This document shows, piece by piece, positions 9,519 to 19,264 of a DNA stretch of 64,000 nt. Both the position numbers and the translations under genes were made by a program. This DNA is from Chromatiales bacterium. Lineage in GTDB: Bacteria; Pseudomonadota; Gammaproteobacteria; UBA6429. Within the stretch, counting starts at the first letter, position 1. Every line of letters starts with the position of its first letter. The notes under the pieces were generated by a model. That model was not told where the DNA came from, did no database searches, and saw only the letters and a program-made list of their open reading frames with translations. Where the stretch lies: NCBI GenBank assembly GCA_027076405.1, contig JALTJN010000365.1, positions 62,001 through 126,000 of the forward strand. The letters are read 5' to 3'.

Positions 9519-9838
9519 TGATGAATCTACAAGTTTTGAATGGCATATTAATTGATGAACAAACCGAGCTATCTTTAAATGACTTATGTAAAGCATGCTC
9601 AAGTTCTGCAGAGTGGATTATTGAATTAGTTGAACAGGGAGCATTAGAACCTATCGGCCAGATGCAAACACATTGGCGTTTTAGCGGCAGCAGTTTAGCA
9701 AGGGCACGTACAGCCAAAAGACTTCAGCATGATCTGGGAGTCAATCTTGCTGGTATCGCGCTTGCGCTGGACTTGCTTGAAAAAATTGAAACACTAGAAT
9801 CACGTTTATGCCAGTTTGAAACAATAGAGCACAACTAA
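9518..9838 (+). CDS. cbpM: chaperone modulator CbpM
   Basis: A 106-residue MerR-like helical protein that binds the CbpA J-domain and blocks its activity in E. coli. Recognisable parts are the early LSLNDLCKACSSSAEWIIELVEQGALEP and the later ARTAKRLQHDLGVNLAGIAL, followed by a short leucine-rich coiled-coil end. The first ATG overlaps the cbpA stop (TAATG), with a second ATG right after, so translation is coupled. The 3' end overlaps the convergent ABC permease by four bases. Confidence 0.88.
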   Translation: MMNLQVLNGILIDEQTELSLNDLCKACSSSAEWIIELVEQGALEPIGQMQTHWRFSGSSLARARTAKRLQHDLGVNLAGIALALDLLEKIETLESRLCQFETIEHN

Positions 9839-10950
9839 AGCGTTTTTCTGAATTTTAAAATACTTGCTATCACAAAGAAAAAAGCAAAAGCCGTTAAAGC
9901 AAGATATGAAGGCAATAAGTCAGCAAATAATGTTTTTTTAACTAATAAGCCGCGTATTATATCTGTAAAAAAAGTAAACGGAATTAAGTATGATATTGGA
10001 CGAATGGATGCCGGTATTGCTTCTAACGGGAAGATAAAACCCGATAATAAAATTGAAGGAACAATAATAAATATAGCCAGAAACATTGCTTGTTGTTGTG
10101 TTTTTGCAAACAATGAAATTAGCAGTCCAAGAGAAATCATCACCGCAACATAGTCTAATGATAATATAAATAATAACAAATGCGAGGATGGCTGAGGTAT
10201 ATCAAACAGTGCCCAGCCTACTGCCAGAATAAAATAAAAATCAAGTAATGCAATCACAACATAAGGCGCTAATTTTCCCAGTATAAAGGTAGTTTTTCTT
10301 AATGGTGTGACTAATAACTGTTCCAGCGTTCTTTTTTCTCGCTCGCGCACGACAGATATTCCGGTTAAAATTAATGCTATCTGCATAATTAAGACACCAA
10401 TAACCCCGGGCAAGAAAAACCAGGTTTCTTTTTCGTCAGGATTAAACAAAATTTCGGTGTCCATAATAAAAGGATCATCAGCAATAATCACATTTTCAGC
10501 ATCAGGATCAGAAAAATACATATCCCCGGTAACATCACTGTCTGTAGCACTACCGGAATGGTATTTCATTGCTGTTGTTAATGATGGCATTGTGCCATCA
10601 ACATAAAATGTAATGTGTGGTTGTTGATTTTCTACAAGCAATGCCGAAAAATCTTTATTAATAGACAATCCTGCTTTAGCACGCCCTGCTCTTATTTCCT
10701 CAACAATATCCTCTTTTGATTTAACTGCGTATAAATCAAAATAACCATCACTCCATAAACCTGTTTTAATTAAATTTGAAAAAAGAGATTGATCCTCGTC
10801 AACATAAGCCATTTTGACATTTTTTGGCTCCAGTTTAAGAGCAACCCCGAACAAAACAAGCATAACGATAGGCATAACGATAATTAAGCCAATCAATCTT
10901 GGATCACGCCTTAACTGTAATAATTCTTTTTTTATGATTGCAATTATCAT
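9835..10950 (-). CDS. ABC-2 type exporter permease
   Basis: Inner-membrane subunit of an ABC-2 exporter, 371 residues. There is one N-terminal membrane helix (about 20–37), a large extracytoplasmic domain (about 40–180), and five hydrophobic segments to the C-terminus, which is the YhhJ/YbhR-like layout. VVREREKRTLEQLLVTPLR is the typical cytoplasmic loop. The ATPase gene lies 7 bases upstream, so the pair forms one transporter. No membrane-fusion protein gene is adjacent, so the exported substrate stays unknown. Confidence 0.88.
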   Translation of the reverse strand: MIIAIIKKELLQLRRDPRLIGLIIVMPIVMLVLFGVALKLEPKNVKMAYVDEDQSLFSNLIKTGLWSDGYFDLYAVKSKEDIVEEIRAGRAKAGLSINKDFSALLVENQQPHITFYVDGTMPSLTTAMKYHSGSATDSDVTGDMYFSDPDAENVIIADDPFIMDTEILFNPDEKETWFFLPGVIGVLIMQIALILTGISVVREREKRTLEQLLVTPLRKTTFILGKLAPYVVIALLDFYFILAVGWALFDIPQPSSHLLLFILSLDYVAVMISLGLLISLFAKTQQQAMFLAIFIIVPSILLSGFIFPLEAIPASIRPISYLIPFTFFTDIIRGLLVKKTLFADLLPSYLALTAFAFFFVIASILKFRKTL

Positions 10951-10957
10951 GGCCAGC

Positions 10958-11848
10958 CTATCCTTCTTGTGTTAACGCAATAAAAACATCCTCAAGATTG
11001 GGTTCAGTCATAACAACTGCCTCCTGTTTATGTGTCACACTACTTATCACTCTCGCTAAAACAGACTCATTTATTTCCGAAGAAACGACTATGCGCAACT
11101 CATTACCAAACTGATTAACTAATAATACACCTTCAAGCTTGTGAAGAGCCTTATGAATTTCCGGTTGATAAGTGATTTTGTTTGTAAAAACATGAACATC
11201 ACCAAGTGCATTTTTTATAGTGTCCGGTGTACCTTCTGCGACAATTTTTCCCGAGGATATAAATGCCAGTTGATTACAGCGTTGTGCTTCTTCCATATAA
11301 TGAGTAGTCACAAAAAGTGTTTTACCTTCAGTACTTAACCGATAAAAATCATCCCATAATAATTTTCGAGTAACAGGGTCAATACCCGCCGTAGGTTCAT
11401 CAAGGAATAAAACCTTAGGGTCATGGGCTAATGCGCACACCAAGGCCAAACGACGTTGATAACCACCTGATAGAGTTCCTGCTCTTTTATTTTTAAAAGG
11501 GGTTAAGGCATAACGTTCTAGCAATGATAATAAATGTTGCTTGTTACTAACATCATACATACTGGCATAAAACTTAATATTTTCCCAAACGCTTAGCTCT
11601 TCATATTGACCAAAATGTTGCGCAACATAACCAAAATCCATTTTAGCTTTTTCTACACTCATATTATTAATGGTTATATTGCCTACATCATGCTTAATAA
11701 TACCGCACAACATTCTAATTAAAGTTGTTTTGCCGGCAGCGTTTGGTCCAAGCAAACCAAAAATATTTCCTTTTTCAATATCAAGAGAAACATCATCAAC
11801 TGCAATATTATTCCTAAATCGTTTTGTCAGATTGTTGGCATGAATCAT
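10958..11848 (-). CDS. ABC exporter ATP-binding protein
   Basis: The ATPase partner of the following ABC-2 permease. Walker A is GPNAAGKTT, signature LSGGYQRR, Walker B VLFLDEPTAGID and H-loop FVTTHYMEEA, all intact. A DrrA-like C-terminal extension (last 80 residues) ends NLEDVFIALTQ. I chose the ATG at 11848 (296 residues, MIHANNLTKRF) because TAGGATAG lies just upstream. An in-frame GTG at 11902 adds 18 atypical residues and lacks a ribosome-binding site. Confidence 0.9.
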   Translation of the reverse strand: MIHANNLTKRFRNNIAVDDVSLDIEKGNIFGLLGPNAAGKTTLIRMLCGIIKHDVGNITINNMSVEKAKMDFGYVAQHFGQYEELSVWENIKFYASMYDVSNKQHLLSLLERYALTPFKNKRAGTLSGGYQRRLALVCALAHDPKVLFLDEPTAGIDPVTRKLLWDDFYRLSTEGKTLFVTTHYMEEAQRCNQLAFISSGKIVAEGTPDTIKNALGDVHVFTNKITYQPEIHKALHKLEGVLLVNQFGNELRIVVSSEINESVLARVISSVTHKQEAVVMTEPNLEDVFIALTQEG

Positions 11849-11968
11849 ATCTATCCTATTATAATTTATCCTATCTAACTTGATCTGGGTTAAGGTAACC
11901 ACTTTACAAGTTTTTATACTATAGTCATATTGTCTTAGTTAAACAAATATGTTTTTTTTATTTCTATA

Positions 11969-13252
11969 ATGACACTAACTGGAGACCAACTGATAGTGAG
12001 TGAAGTTGAAACCGGAAAATTATTATTAATGCTGGCAGTCATGTTTGCTATGACCTATCTGGTGGGAGGTTTTCTGGAAAAACTACGTATTCCGGCTATT
12101 CTTGGTGCTTTGCTGGTAGCCATGTTTACTCATATAACCCCCATTGGAACATTTCTTGCGCAAGCCCCCTTTTATGAGCCATTTTCCTTTCTTGCCCAGC
12201 TTGGGGTAATGTTCCTTTTATTCTTTATTGGCTTGCAAATTGACATTAAAGAAATGCAAACATTAAGTCGTGATATTTTATGGGCAACTCTTCTTAATAC
12301 GTTTGTACCCTTTATTTTGGGAATGATAGTTATGCTTAGTCTTGGCTATGGATGGCTGGTTGCATTTGTAATTGGACTGACCCGCATGCCAACTGCAGAA
12401 GCCGTCATAGTTCCAATTCTGGATGAATTTAAAATGATTCGAACCCGTGTTGGTAGCTTTATTATTGGTGCTGGCGTACTTGATGATATAATTGAAGTCT
12501 TTCTTATTTCATTTATATCTATCTGGATAAGTCAAAAAACCCTCGATATAGGCGGTACTGAAAATAAAATAATCAGTATGACTCTTGCTGTTATCTTGTT
12601 TATCACCATCATCTGGATTAGCTATCGCTGGTTACTTCCTTTAATTAGTCACTGGCTGCCTAACCAGCCACGAAACCTTATCCTGCTTACCATGCTGATA
12701 TTATTTGGTTTTAGCGGTTTCTCTGAATATAGCGACCTCGGTATTGTGGTCGGGGCTATTATATCGGGAGTGTTACTACGCCCGGTGTTTAATCATGCAG
12801 GAACAAGTGGTGAACAAACACGAAATGCTATTCGTGCTATCAGTTACGGTTTTTTTGGTGTCATATTTTTTTTCTGGGTTGGACTCAGTGTCGATCTTGA
12901 TGGCATGCTAGCAGAACCAGAACTCGCTGTATGGTTATTTCTGGCAGCCTTTGTTGGCAAACTGATCGGTATATTTATCATGGTTCCCATGAAAAAACTT
13001 AACACTCTTGAAGCATGGACCATAGGTATAGGACTTAATGCCCGACTTACCACTGAAATTATAGTGGCCAAGATATTACTTGATGCTAATCTGATTGATG
13101 TACATCTATTTACAGCACTTGTAGCTGCATCTTCATTATCCACCATTATTGTTCCCCTGCTTTTTACACTACTTATTCGCAAATGGGGAGAGAAGTTACT
13201 GCAGCCTGTTGTTCATATCAGCACAAAAAAAGTGAACGAGGCAAAACTTTGA
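11969..13252 (+). CDS. CPA2-family cation/proton antiporter
   Basis: An inner-membrane Na+ or K+/H+ exchanger-domain protein of 427 residues with about 12 hydrophobic segments. Segments such as LRIPAILGALLVAM, LGVMFLLFFIGLQIDIKEM and GAGVLDDIIEVFLISF follow the CPA2 pattern, the last carrying the paired aspartates expected in the ion-binding core. No TrkA-N regulatory domain is present. The stop overlaps the TTG start of the P-type ATPase (TTGA), so expression is coupled and both may serve ion homeostasis. Which ion moves is not shown. Confidence 0.85.
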   Translation: MTLTGDQLIVSEVETGKLLLMLAVMFAMTYLVGGFLEKLRIPAILGALLVAMFTHITPIGTFLAQAPFYEPFSFLAQLGVMFLLFFIGLQIDIKEMQTLSRDILWATLLNTFVPFILGMIVMLSLGYGWLVAFVIGLTRMPTAEAVIVPILDEFKMIRTRVGSFIIGAGVLDDIIEVFLISFISIWISQKTLDIGGTENKIISMTLAVILFITIIWISYRWLLPLISHWLPNQPRNLILLTMLILFGFSGFSEYSDLGIVVGAIISGVLLRPVFNHAGTSGEQTRNAIRAISYGFFGVIFFFWVGLSVDLDGMLAEPELAVWLFLAAFVGKLIGIFIMVPMKKLNTLEAWTIGIGLNARLTTEIIVAKILLDANLIDVHLFTALVAASSLSTIIVPLLFTLLIRKWGEKLLQPVVHISTKKVNEAKL

Positions 13253-15960
13253 AAATTAAACCTGATAATATTAAATGGTTTACTCACTCCACCAAGTTCG
13301 TCATCGAACAATTTAAAACTAATTTTATTACAGGCTTAAGCTCAAATGAAGCCACTAAACGTCTTGATCAATTTGGTGCAAATAAACTTGAAGTCAAAAA
13401 ACATGAGCAATGGTACCAAATACTTGCACGCCAGTTCATTGATGTACTGATAGCTATCCTTCTTATTGCCGCAGTCATTGCTTTTGCCATTGGAGAAACC
13501 GGTGATGCAATAACAATACTGGCTATTGTTATTCTCAATGGCATTCTTGGTTTTGTACAGGAATGGAAAGCTGAAAAATCACTTGAAGCGCTGGCACATA
13601 TGCTGGCCCCTCACTGTACGGTCATTAGAGATGGGCATGAACAAAAAATTGAAGCCCGTTTACTTGTGCCCGGTGATGTTGTTGTTTTAGAAATTGGTGA
13701 TCGGGTACCTGCTGACCTGCGACTCATTGATGCTGTAAATCTAAAAGCAGATGAGTCTGCATTAACTGGCGAATCCGTTTCAGTCCATAAAGAAACCCTT
13801 GCTGTATCAGCTAATACACCTTTAGCAGGTCAGCGTTGTATGGTCTGGATGGGAACCAATATTACCAATGGGCGTGCACGCGGAGTCGTTACCGGCACAG
13901 GTATGAATACCGAGTTTGGACGTATCGCACAACTTACCCGTAATATTAAAAATGAAGCAACCCCGTTGCAACGTAAACTGGCTGTTCTTGGTAAGCAACT
14001 AGGATTATTGTCAATTGCTATTTCGATAACCATTGCATTAACCGGCTGGCTAATGGGAAAACCATTGGTTGAGATGTTTCTTACCGGAGTTTCTCTTGCC
14101 GTTGCCGTTGTACCCGAAGGCTTGCCTGCTGTTGTTACCATTACACTGGCTCTTGGTGTGCGCGCCATGGTACGTCGTCGTGCCCTACTTCGCCGCTTGC
14201 AGGCTGCAGAAGCATTAGGGGCAGCAACCGTAATATGTACTGATAAAACCGGAACACTCACTCAAAATGAAATGACTGTTCGTCATATCTGGTTACCCGC
14301 CGGCGCAATTGAAGTGACCGGAACAGGTTATGACCCTGCCGGGCATTTTGAAGTTAATGGCAAGAAAATTAATTACCGGCAACGCGCTGACCTTCTGGCT
14401 TTATTAGAAACCGGTTTAATCTGTAATCATTCCCGAGTAGAAAAAAATCAGCAACAGGATGAATACCCCGGTTGGTATGAATCCGGTGAACCAACTGAAG
14501 CGGCCTTAATTGTCGCCGCATATAAAGCATGGCTCTCGCCACCGGTAGAAGATAAAACCGTCACTGAATTTTCATTTAACTCAACCCGCAAACGTATGAC
14601 GGTAGTAGAATACCATTCCGACAACAACAAAATTGCTCACGTTAAAGGTGCACCTGAAGTAATTCTTGAGCGTTGTACTCACATACAAGATGGCGAACAA
14701 ATACATCCTTTAACCGACGATGATCGAAAAACATTTATTACCGCCTATACACAAATTGCCAACGAAGGTTTACGTACACTCGCACTTGCAAAGCGAACTT
14801 TACCCGAATCTATCAGCCTTGATGAGAATGAAGTAGAAACCGACCTCACCTTATTGGGTGTTGTCGGTATTATTGATCCCCCAAGAAAAGAAGTATCACA
14901 AGCTATTGCAACAGCCCATAGTGCTGGCATACGTGTCATTATGATCACCGGTGATGCCCCAGCTACCGCACTTGCCATTGCACAACGAATTGGCTTACCC
15001 GCAGAAAAAGCCATTACAGGAAGCGATTTAAACACATTAGATGATAAAACGCTTAAAACTCTACTTAGTGATGATGTTGTCTTTGCCAGAACCACACCGG
15101 AACATAAATTACGTATTGTTTCTTTATTGCAGGCACAAGGTGAAGTTGTTGCTATGACGGGAGATGGAGTAAACGATTCACCTGCCTTAAAAAAAGCAGA
15201 CATTGGTATAGCAATGGGTTTACGAGGTACAGATGTTGCTAAAGGCGCTGCTGATATGGTCCTTACCGATGACAACTTTTCCTCGATTATTGGCGCGGTT
15301 GAAGAAGGTCGCCGTCAATATGAAAACATTCAAAAATTTGTACGTTATCTTTTATCCTCTAACACCGGTGAAGTTATAGCAATTTTTGTTAATATTTTAT
15401 TGGGTGGCCCGCTAATATTATTACCTGTGCAAATACTATGGATGAATCTGGTTACCGATGGCATGACAGCCGTAGCGCTTGGACTGGAACCTGTTGAAAA
15501 AGGAATTATGAAACGGCCACCAAGAGCAGCACATGAACCTGTGTTAGATCGAAATGGTATGTTAATGATTCTTATACTTGGTGGTTATATTGGCTTTGCC
15601 ACACTATGGTTATTCCATCACTACCTTGCAGCTGGTGGGGAGCAGTCCCTGGCGGTAGCACAAACTGTCGCTTTCACGTCCATTATCATATTAGAAAAAA
15701 TGAACGTATTTAATTTTCGTTCATTACGTGCGCCTATTTCTATAATTGGATTTTTTAGTAACCCATGGGTCATTGGAGCCTGGCTTGCAACAGTTGGGCT
15801 ACAGATAGCCGCAGTTTACATCCCTTTTTTACAGAGCGCATTACACACGGTTGCATTAAGCTGGAGTGACTGGGGAATAATATTACTTATAGCATTACCC
15901 GTATTTTTTATTACCGAGATTTATAAATGGATAAGATGGAAAAACATAAATCATAAATAG
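13249..15960 (+). CDS. P-type ATPase, Ca2+-transporting (P2A-like)
   Basis: A primary cation pump of 903 residues. It has TGES in the actuator domain, the phosphorylation motif CTDKTGTLTQNE, KGAPE in the nucleotide domain, and the hinge MTGDGVNDSPALKKADIGIAMG. Residues that coordinate calcium in SERCA have counterparts: VPEGLPA in M4, SSNTGEVIAIF in M5, and WMNLVTDG in M6 with Asn, Thr and Asp. Both Ca2+ sites therefore look largely intact, so Ca2+ is favoured over Na+/K+. The start is TTG at 13249, with GAGG seven bases before; a longer in-frame start at 13183 lies inside the antiporter. Confidence 0.9.
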   Translation: MKIKPDNIKWFTHSTKFVIEQFKTNFITGLSSNEATKRLDQFGANKLEVKKHEQWYQILARQFIDVLIAILLIAAVIAFAIGETGDAITILAIVILNGILGFVQEWKAEKSLEALAHMLAPHCTVIRDGHEQKIEARLLVPGDVVVLEIGDRVPADLRLIDAVNLKADESALTGESVSVHKETLAVSANTPLAGQRCMVWMGTNITNGRARGVVTGTGMNTEFGRIAQLTRNIKNEATPLQRKLAVLGKQLGLLSIAISITIALTGWLMGKPLVEMFLTGVSLAVAVVPEGLPAVVTITLALGVRAMVRRRALLRRLQAAEALGAATVICTDKTGTLTQNEMTVRHIWLPAGAIEVTGTGYDPAGHFEVNGKKINYRQRADLLALLETGLICNHSRVEKNQQQDEYPGWYESGEPTEAALIVAAYKAWLSPPVEDKTVTEFSFNSTRKRMTVVEYHSDNNKIAHVKGAPEVILERCTHIQDGEQIHPLTDDDRKTFITAYTQIANEGLRTLALAKRTLPESISLDENEVETDLTLLGVVGIIDPPRKEVSQAIATAHSAGIRVIMITGDAPATALAIAQRIGLPAEKAITGSDLNTLDDKTLKTLLSDDVVFARTTPEHKLRIVSLLQAQGEVVAMTGDGVNDSPALKKADIGIAMGLRGTDVAKGAADMVLTDDNFSSIIGAVEEGRRQYENIQKFVRYLLSSNTGEVIAIFVNILLGGPLILLPVQILWMNLVTDGMTAVALGLEPVEKGIMKRPPRAAHEPVLDRNGMLMILILGGYIGFATLWLFHHYLAAGGEQSLAVAQTVAFTSIIILEKMNVFNFRSLRAPISIIGFFSNPWVIGAWLATVGLQIAAVYIPFLQSALHTVALSWSDWGIILLIALPVFFITEIYKWIRWKNINHK

Positions 15961-16104
15961 TTATTCAACAATACGAAATATTATTCTATATAAATTATGG
16001 CTAGCTCTTGATTATCATTCATTTCGCCTCTATATAATATTTATACATAATTAACTCTTCATGTTTCATATTAACTTCAACCACAGTGATTAAAGGAATT
16101 AACG

Positions 16105-16341
16105 ATGAGTAAACTTACCCCGCCCTCAGATCCTCTTGAAGTATTTGGCGAAGCCTATGAACTCCTTCTGGAAAAAGTGCTTAAACTCCTTCATGTCAAT
16201 AATGCAAACGAACAAGAACTTAAAAACGTAGTTGAAAAAGCCAGCGAGACCATTCCCCAACTACAACAAATGAGTGAAGACGAACGTCAAAAACTTCATG
16301 CAGCAGTACATAAAAAAGTACAGACAGATAAAACAAGTTAA
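16105..16341 (+). CDS. small helical protein of unknown function
   Basis: A 78-residue acidic protein predicted to be helical throughout, with no cysteines and no membrane segment. Segments such as FGEAYELLLEKVLKLL and SEDERQKLHAAVHKKV are amphipathic. It vaguely resembles the N-terminal helical part of DUF1451 zinc-ribbon proteins but lacks any zinc ribbon; this is only an impression. AAAGGA gives a good ribosome-binding site, which supports a real gene. It lies between the Ca2+ pump and the metallo-hydrolase, with about 140 bases on each side. Confidence 0.65.
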   Translation: MSKLTPPSDPLEVFGEAYELLLEKVLKLLHVNNANEQELKNVVEKASETIPQLQQMSEDERQKLHAAVHKKVQTDKTS

Positions 16342-16474
16342 AATATTATTCACTTGTTACCTGCTTTAAAGAAATACTTGTTATATTGAAAACATGTATA
16401 TAACAGTTAATAGTAATAATAAACTAAGTCACACTTAAAACTATTATACTTAGCCAACAACAAGGCGATGATAG

Positions 16475-17872
16475 ATGAAAATTTCTTTTCATGGTGCGGA
16501 TCATCAGGTAACAGGATCCTGTCATTTAGTTGAATGCAATGGCAAGCAAATTTTAATTGATTGCGGCATGTTTCAGGGTGGCCGCGAACTTGCCGAAGAA
16601 AATACCGAAGCCTTTGGCTTTGATGCAGCAAGCATAGATTATCTATTGCTGACTCATGCTCATCTGGATCATTGTGGACGAATCCCTTTACTGACTAAAC
16701 GTGGCTTTAAGGGTGAAATAATCACAACATCTGCCTCACGTGAACTGGCTCACCTTGTGCTCCTTGATTCTGCACACTTACAGGAAGAAGAAGCAGCATA
16801 TCAATCTCGAAAGGATGCCCGCAGGCATGGCCATCATAATATTAAAGAACTCGAACCACTCTACTCTGTGCTTGATGCACTCAATAGCATGGACTTCTTT
16901 GGTCGAATGGCAAGTTATAATGTTGCAATAGATATTGCACCGGGAATTCGTGCAACCTTCCTTGATGCCGGGCATATTCTGGGATCTGCAAGTATCTTTC
17001 TTGAACTCGAAGAAAATGGACTTCAACGCAGTGTAATTTTTTCCGGAGACCTGGGCTACAGTGGCCGTGCTTTATTACGTGATCCAATAATTTCTGCAAA
17101 GGCAGATGTTGTTGTCATGGAAACAACCTATGGTGATCGTTTACATAAACAGCTTCAACCTTCCATTGAAGAACTCTATACTAATATTATAGATACCTTC
17201 AGTCGTGGTGGTAATGTAATTATCCCTACCTTTGCGCTCGAACGTGCTCAGGAATTACTTTACTTTCTGCATCAGGGAGTAAAACAAAATCATCTACCGG
17301 AAAGTATGCAGGTTTTTCTTGACTCGCCCATGGCAATTTCTGCTACAGAAATTTTTCAGCATCATCCTGAAAGTTACAATACTGAAACTGCAGAGCTTTT
17401 TCATCAAGGCAAGAACCCTTTCTCTCTTCCCGGACTTCACTTTACCCGCGAAACATCTCAGTCTATGGCCCTGAATAACATTACAGGTGGCGCAGTCATT
17501 ATGGCCGGTTCCGGAATGTGTACCGGTGGACGTGTTCGACATCACCTTAAATACAACCTATGGCGAGAAAATAGCAGCGTTATCTTTGTTGGCTATGCTG
17601 CACAAGGTACTCTGGCTCGTCGTATTATCGACGGAGCTAAAAAGGTACGTATATTTCAGGAAGAAATTCCGGTACGGGCAAAAATTATTACTATTGGTGG
17701 TTTTTCTGCTCACGCTGATCGTGATGAACTTTTGAAATGGCACAAACAAACAGGCAACCCACAAAAAACGTATCTTGTTCATGGAGAAGAAGATGCCTTG
17801 CAGGAATTTTCTAAACATTTACATAATACTGAAATTATTATGCCTAAACATAATGATACTTTTCAACTTTAA
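16475..17872 (+). CDS. MBL-fold beta-CASP RNA metallo-hydrolase
   Basis: A predicted zinc-dependent ribonuclease of the beta-CASP group (CPSF73/RNase J relatives), 465 residues. Motifs occur in order: THAHLDHCGR (metal motif 2), AGHILGSASIFLE (motif 3), FSGDLGYSGR (motif 4), ETTYGDR, then beta-CASP GSGMCTGGRVRHHL and GFSAHADRDELL, and the late VHGEEDAL. All metal ligands appear intact. Start and length are normal. It ends 32 bases from the convergent APC permease. Target RNA is unknown. Confidence 0.9.
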   Translation: MKISFHGADHQVTGSCHLVECNGKQILIDCGMFQGGRELAEENTEAFGFDAASIDYLLLTHAHLDHCGRIPLLTKRGFKGEIITTSASRELAHLVLLDSAHLQEEEAAYQSRKDARRHGHHNIKELEPLYSVLDALNSMDFFGRMASYNVAIDIAPGIRATFLDAGHILGSASIFLELEENGLQRSVIFSGDLGYSGRALLRDPIISAKADVVVMETTYGDRLHKQLQPSIEELYTNIIDTFSRGGNVIIPTFALERAQELLYFLHQGVKQNHLPESMQVFLDSPMAISATEIFQHHPESYNTETAELFHQGKNPFSLPGLHFTRETSQSMALNNITGGAVIMAGSGMCTGGRVRHHLKYNLWRENSSVIFVGYAAQGTLARRIIDGAKKVRIFQEEIPVRAKIITIGGFSAHADRDELLKWHKQTGNPQKTYLVHGEEDALQEFSKHLHNTEIIMPKHNDTFQL

Positions 17873-17904
17873 GAGTACTTAATCAGTAATAATTTAGAGC
17901 TACA

Positions 17905-19209
17905 TTATTTTTTACTTGTCGGTGTTCTTGAATGAATTTCACGATGATGTATCTTCTGTAGCAGAATTTCGGTTACAAGTGCAATAACAACAAATCCTAT
18001 CAGAATATTCACAACCTGATTAAGCTCTCTGCTAACATAAATTAATGAAAGAACCATCGCTATTAAAGTGGTAAGGGCTGCTAATATAACTAAAGTTTTA
18101 GATGCCCCTGTTTGTCGAATTAATTTTAAGTGCCCGACATGAGTAATAAAATGAATAAATAAAATCGAGATAGAACCAACCGCAGCAATTTCTGACAAAT
18201 CAAATAAAATTGAAAGCACAATCACAAGCAAACCACTAATTAATAAGCCTTCCCGGCTATTTGCAATGGGTTTTCCAAACTCTGCCGGAAGCTCTCCTTC
18301 TTTTGCCATTTGATAAGTAATATTTGTTACTGCATATAAATTTGCATTTATAGATGAAGCTGTCGAAACCAACGCAGCAATTGCAACCACAACAAATCCC
18401 CAGTGACCAAATATAGGTAATGCTGCCTCGGCAAGTGCAAAATCTTTTGCCGCAATTACTTTATCCGCAAGTAGATTACCAAAAACGGCAAACGAAACGG
18501 CTACATAAAGTAACATAACCAAAAGAATCGCTGTGATCATTGCTCTGGGCAATGTCTTTTCAGGATTTTCCATATCCTCTGCCGTGTTAGTAATAACTCG
18601 AAACCCTTCAAAGGCAAAGAAGGTGATAGCCAGACTAAAAAAAATATTTTTCTCCGGCGGATAAAGGCTTGGTTCAAGTAACGCAGGGTTTAAATAAATA
18701 ATACCAACGACCGATAATACGCTAAGAACAGAAAATTTAAATGCAACGGTTAACCGTTCCCAGAAAGCAACATCTTTACTTCCTTTAAGATTAATTACCA
18801 CAAAGACAACCACAACACTAATAGTAAAAAATAAACGAAGAAGGCTAACATGTTCCGAGTTAAAGAATGTGACGGCATAATTACCAAATGCTTTTGCAAT
18901 GAGGCTTAAAGAAACCACAGCCGCAAAATACATCATAATCCCCATGGTACCGGTAAAGGTACCCACACCATAAGATTGTGCAAGGTACTCGATAATACCG
19001 CCAGAAGAAGGAAAACGTGCACCAAGTTTGCCCAGTGAATAACCACTAAACAAAGCAATAATGCCACCTAAAATAAATGAAATATAAACAGCGCTACCGG
19101 CAATTGCTCCGGCTTCCCCAAGTAAAGCAAAAATCCCGGCTCCCACCATCGCGCCTATACCCATAGAAACCGCAGACCAAAATCCTATAGGATGCTTTGA
19201 CTGATGCAT
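17905..19209 (-). CDS. APC-family amino-acid permease
   Basis: A 434-residue inner-membrane amino-acid transporter. GIGAMVGAGIFALLG (about 17–31) is the TM1 substrate loop, and AITFFAFEGFRVITNTAEDMENPEKTLP is the TM6 region with the typical following loop (quoted span shortened in meaning: residues about 212–239). About 12 hydrophobic segments. It is the last gene of the minus-strand gdh–korAB run, 55 bases after korB, so glutamate or another amino acid feeding Gdh is a sensible guess for its substrate, not a demonstrated one. Confidence 0.85.
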   Translation of the reverse strand: MHQSKHPIGFWSAVSMGIGAMVGAGIFALLGEAGAIAGSAVYISFILGGIIALFSGYSLGKLGARFPSSGGIIEYLAQSYGVGTFTGTMGIMMYFAAVVSLSLIAKAFGNYAVTFFNSEHVSLLRLFFTISVVVVFVVINLKGSKDVAFWERLTVAFKFSVLSVLSVVGIIYLNPALLEPSLYPPEKNIFFSLAITFFAFEGFRVITNTAEDMENPEKTLPRAMITAILLVMLLYVAVSFAVFGNLLADKVIAAKDFALAEAALPIFGHWGFVVVAIAALVSTASSINANLYAVTNITYQMAKEGELPAEFGKPIANSREGLLISGLLVIVLSILFDLSEIAAVGSISILFIHFITHVGHLKLIRQTGASKTLVILAALTTLIAMVLSLIYVSRELNQVVNILIGFVVIALVTEILLQKIHHREIHSRTPTSKK

Positions 19210-19264
19210 ATTTTATCCCGTTAAAGGTTATTTAAATTATGAACATTGATATTGAAAAGTTACA

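Noticed and set aside
9835..11848. ABC-2 exporter considered as a drug-efflux or NatAB system
   Set aside because: No membrane-fusion partner, regulator or resistance gene is adjacent, so only a generic exporter can be supported.
13183..13248. Longer start for the P-type ATPase inside the antiporter gene
   Set aside because: The extra 22 residues encode an unconserved Cys/Lys-rich stretch overlapping antiporter codons; TTG at 13249 has GAGG at ideal spacing and fits the family N-terminus.
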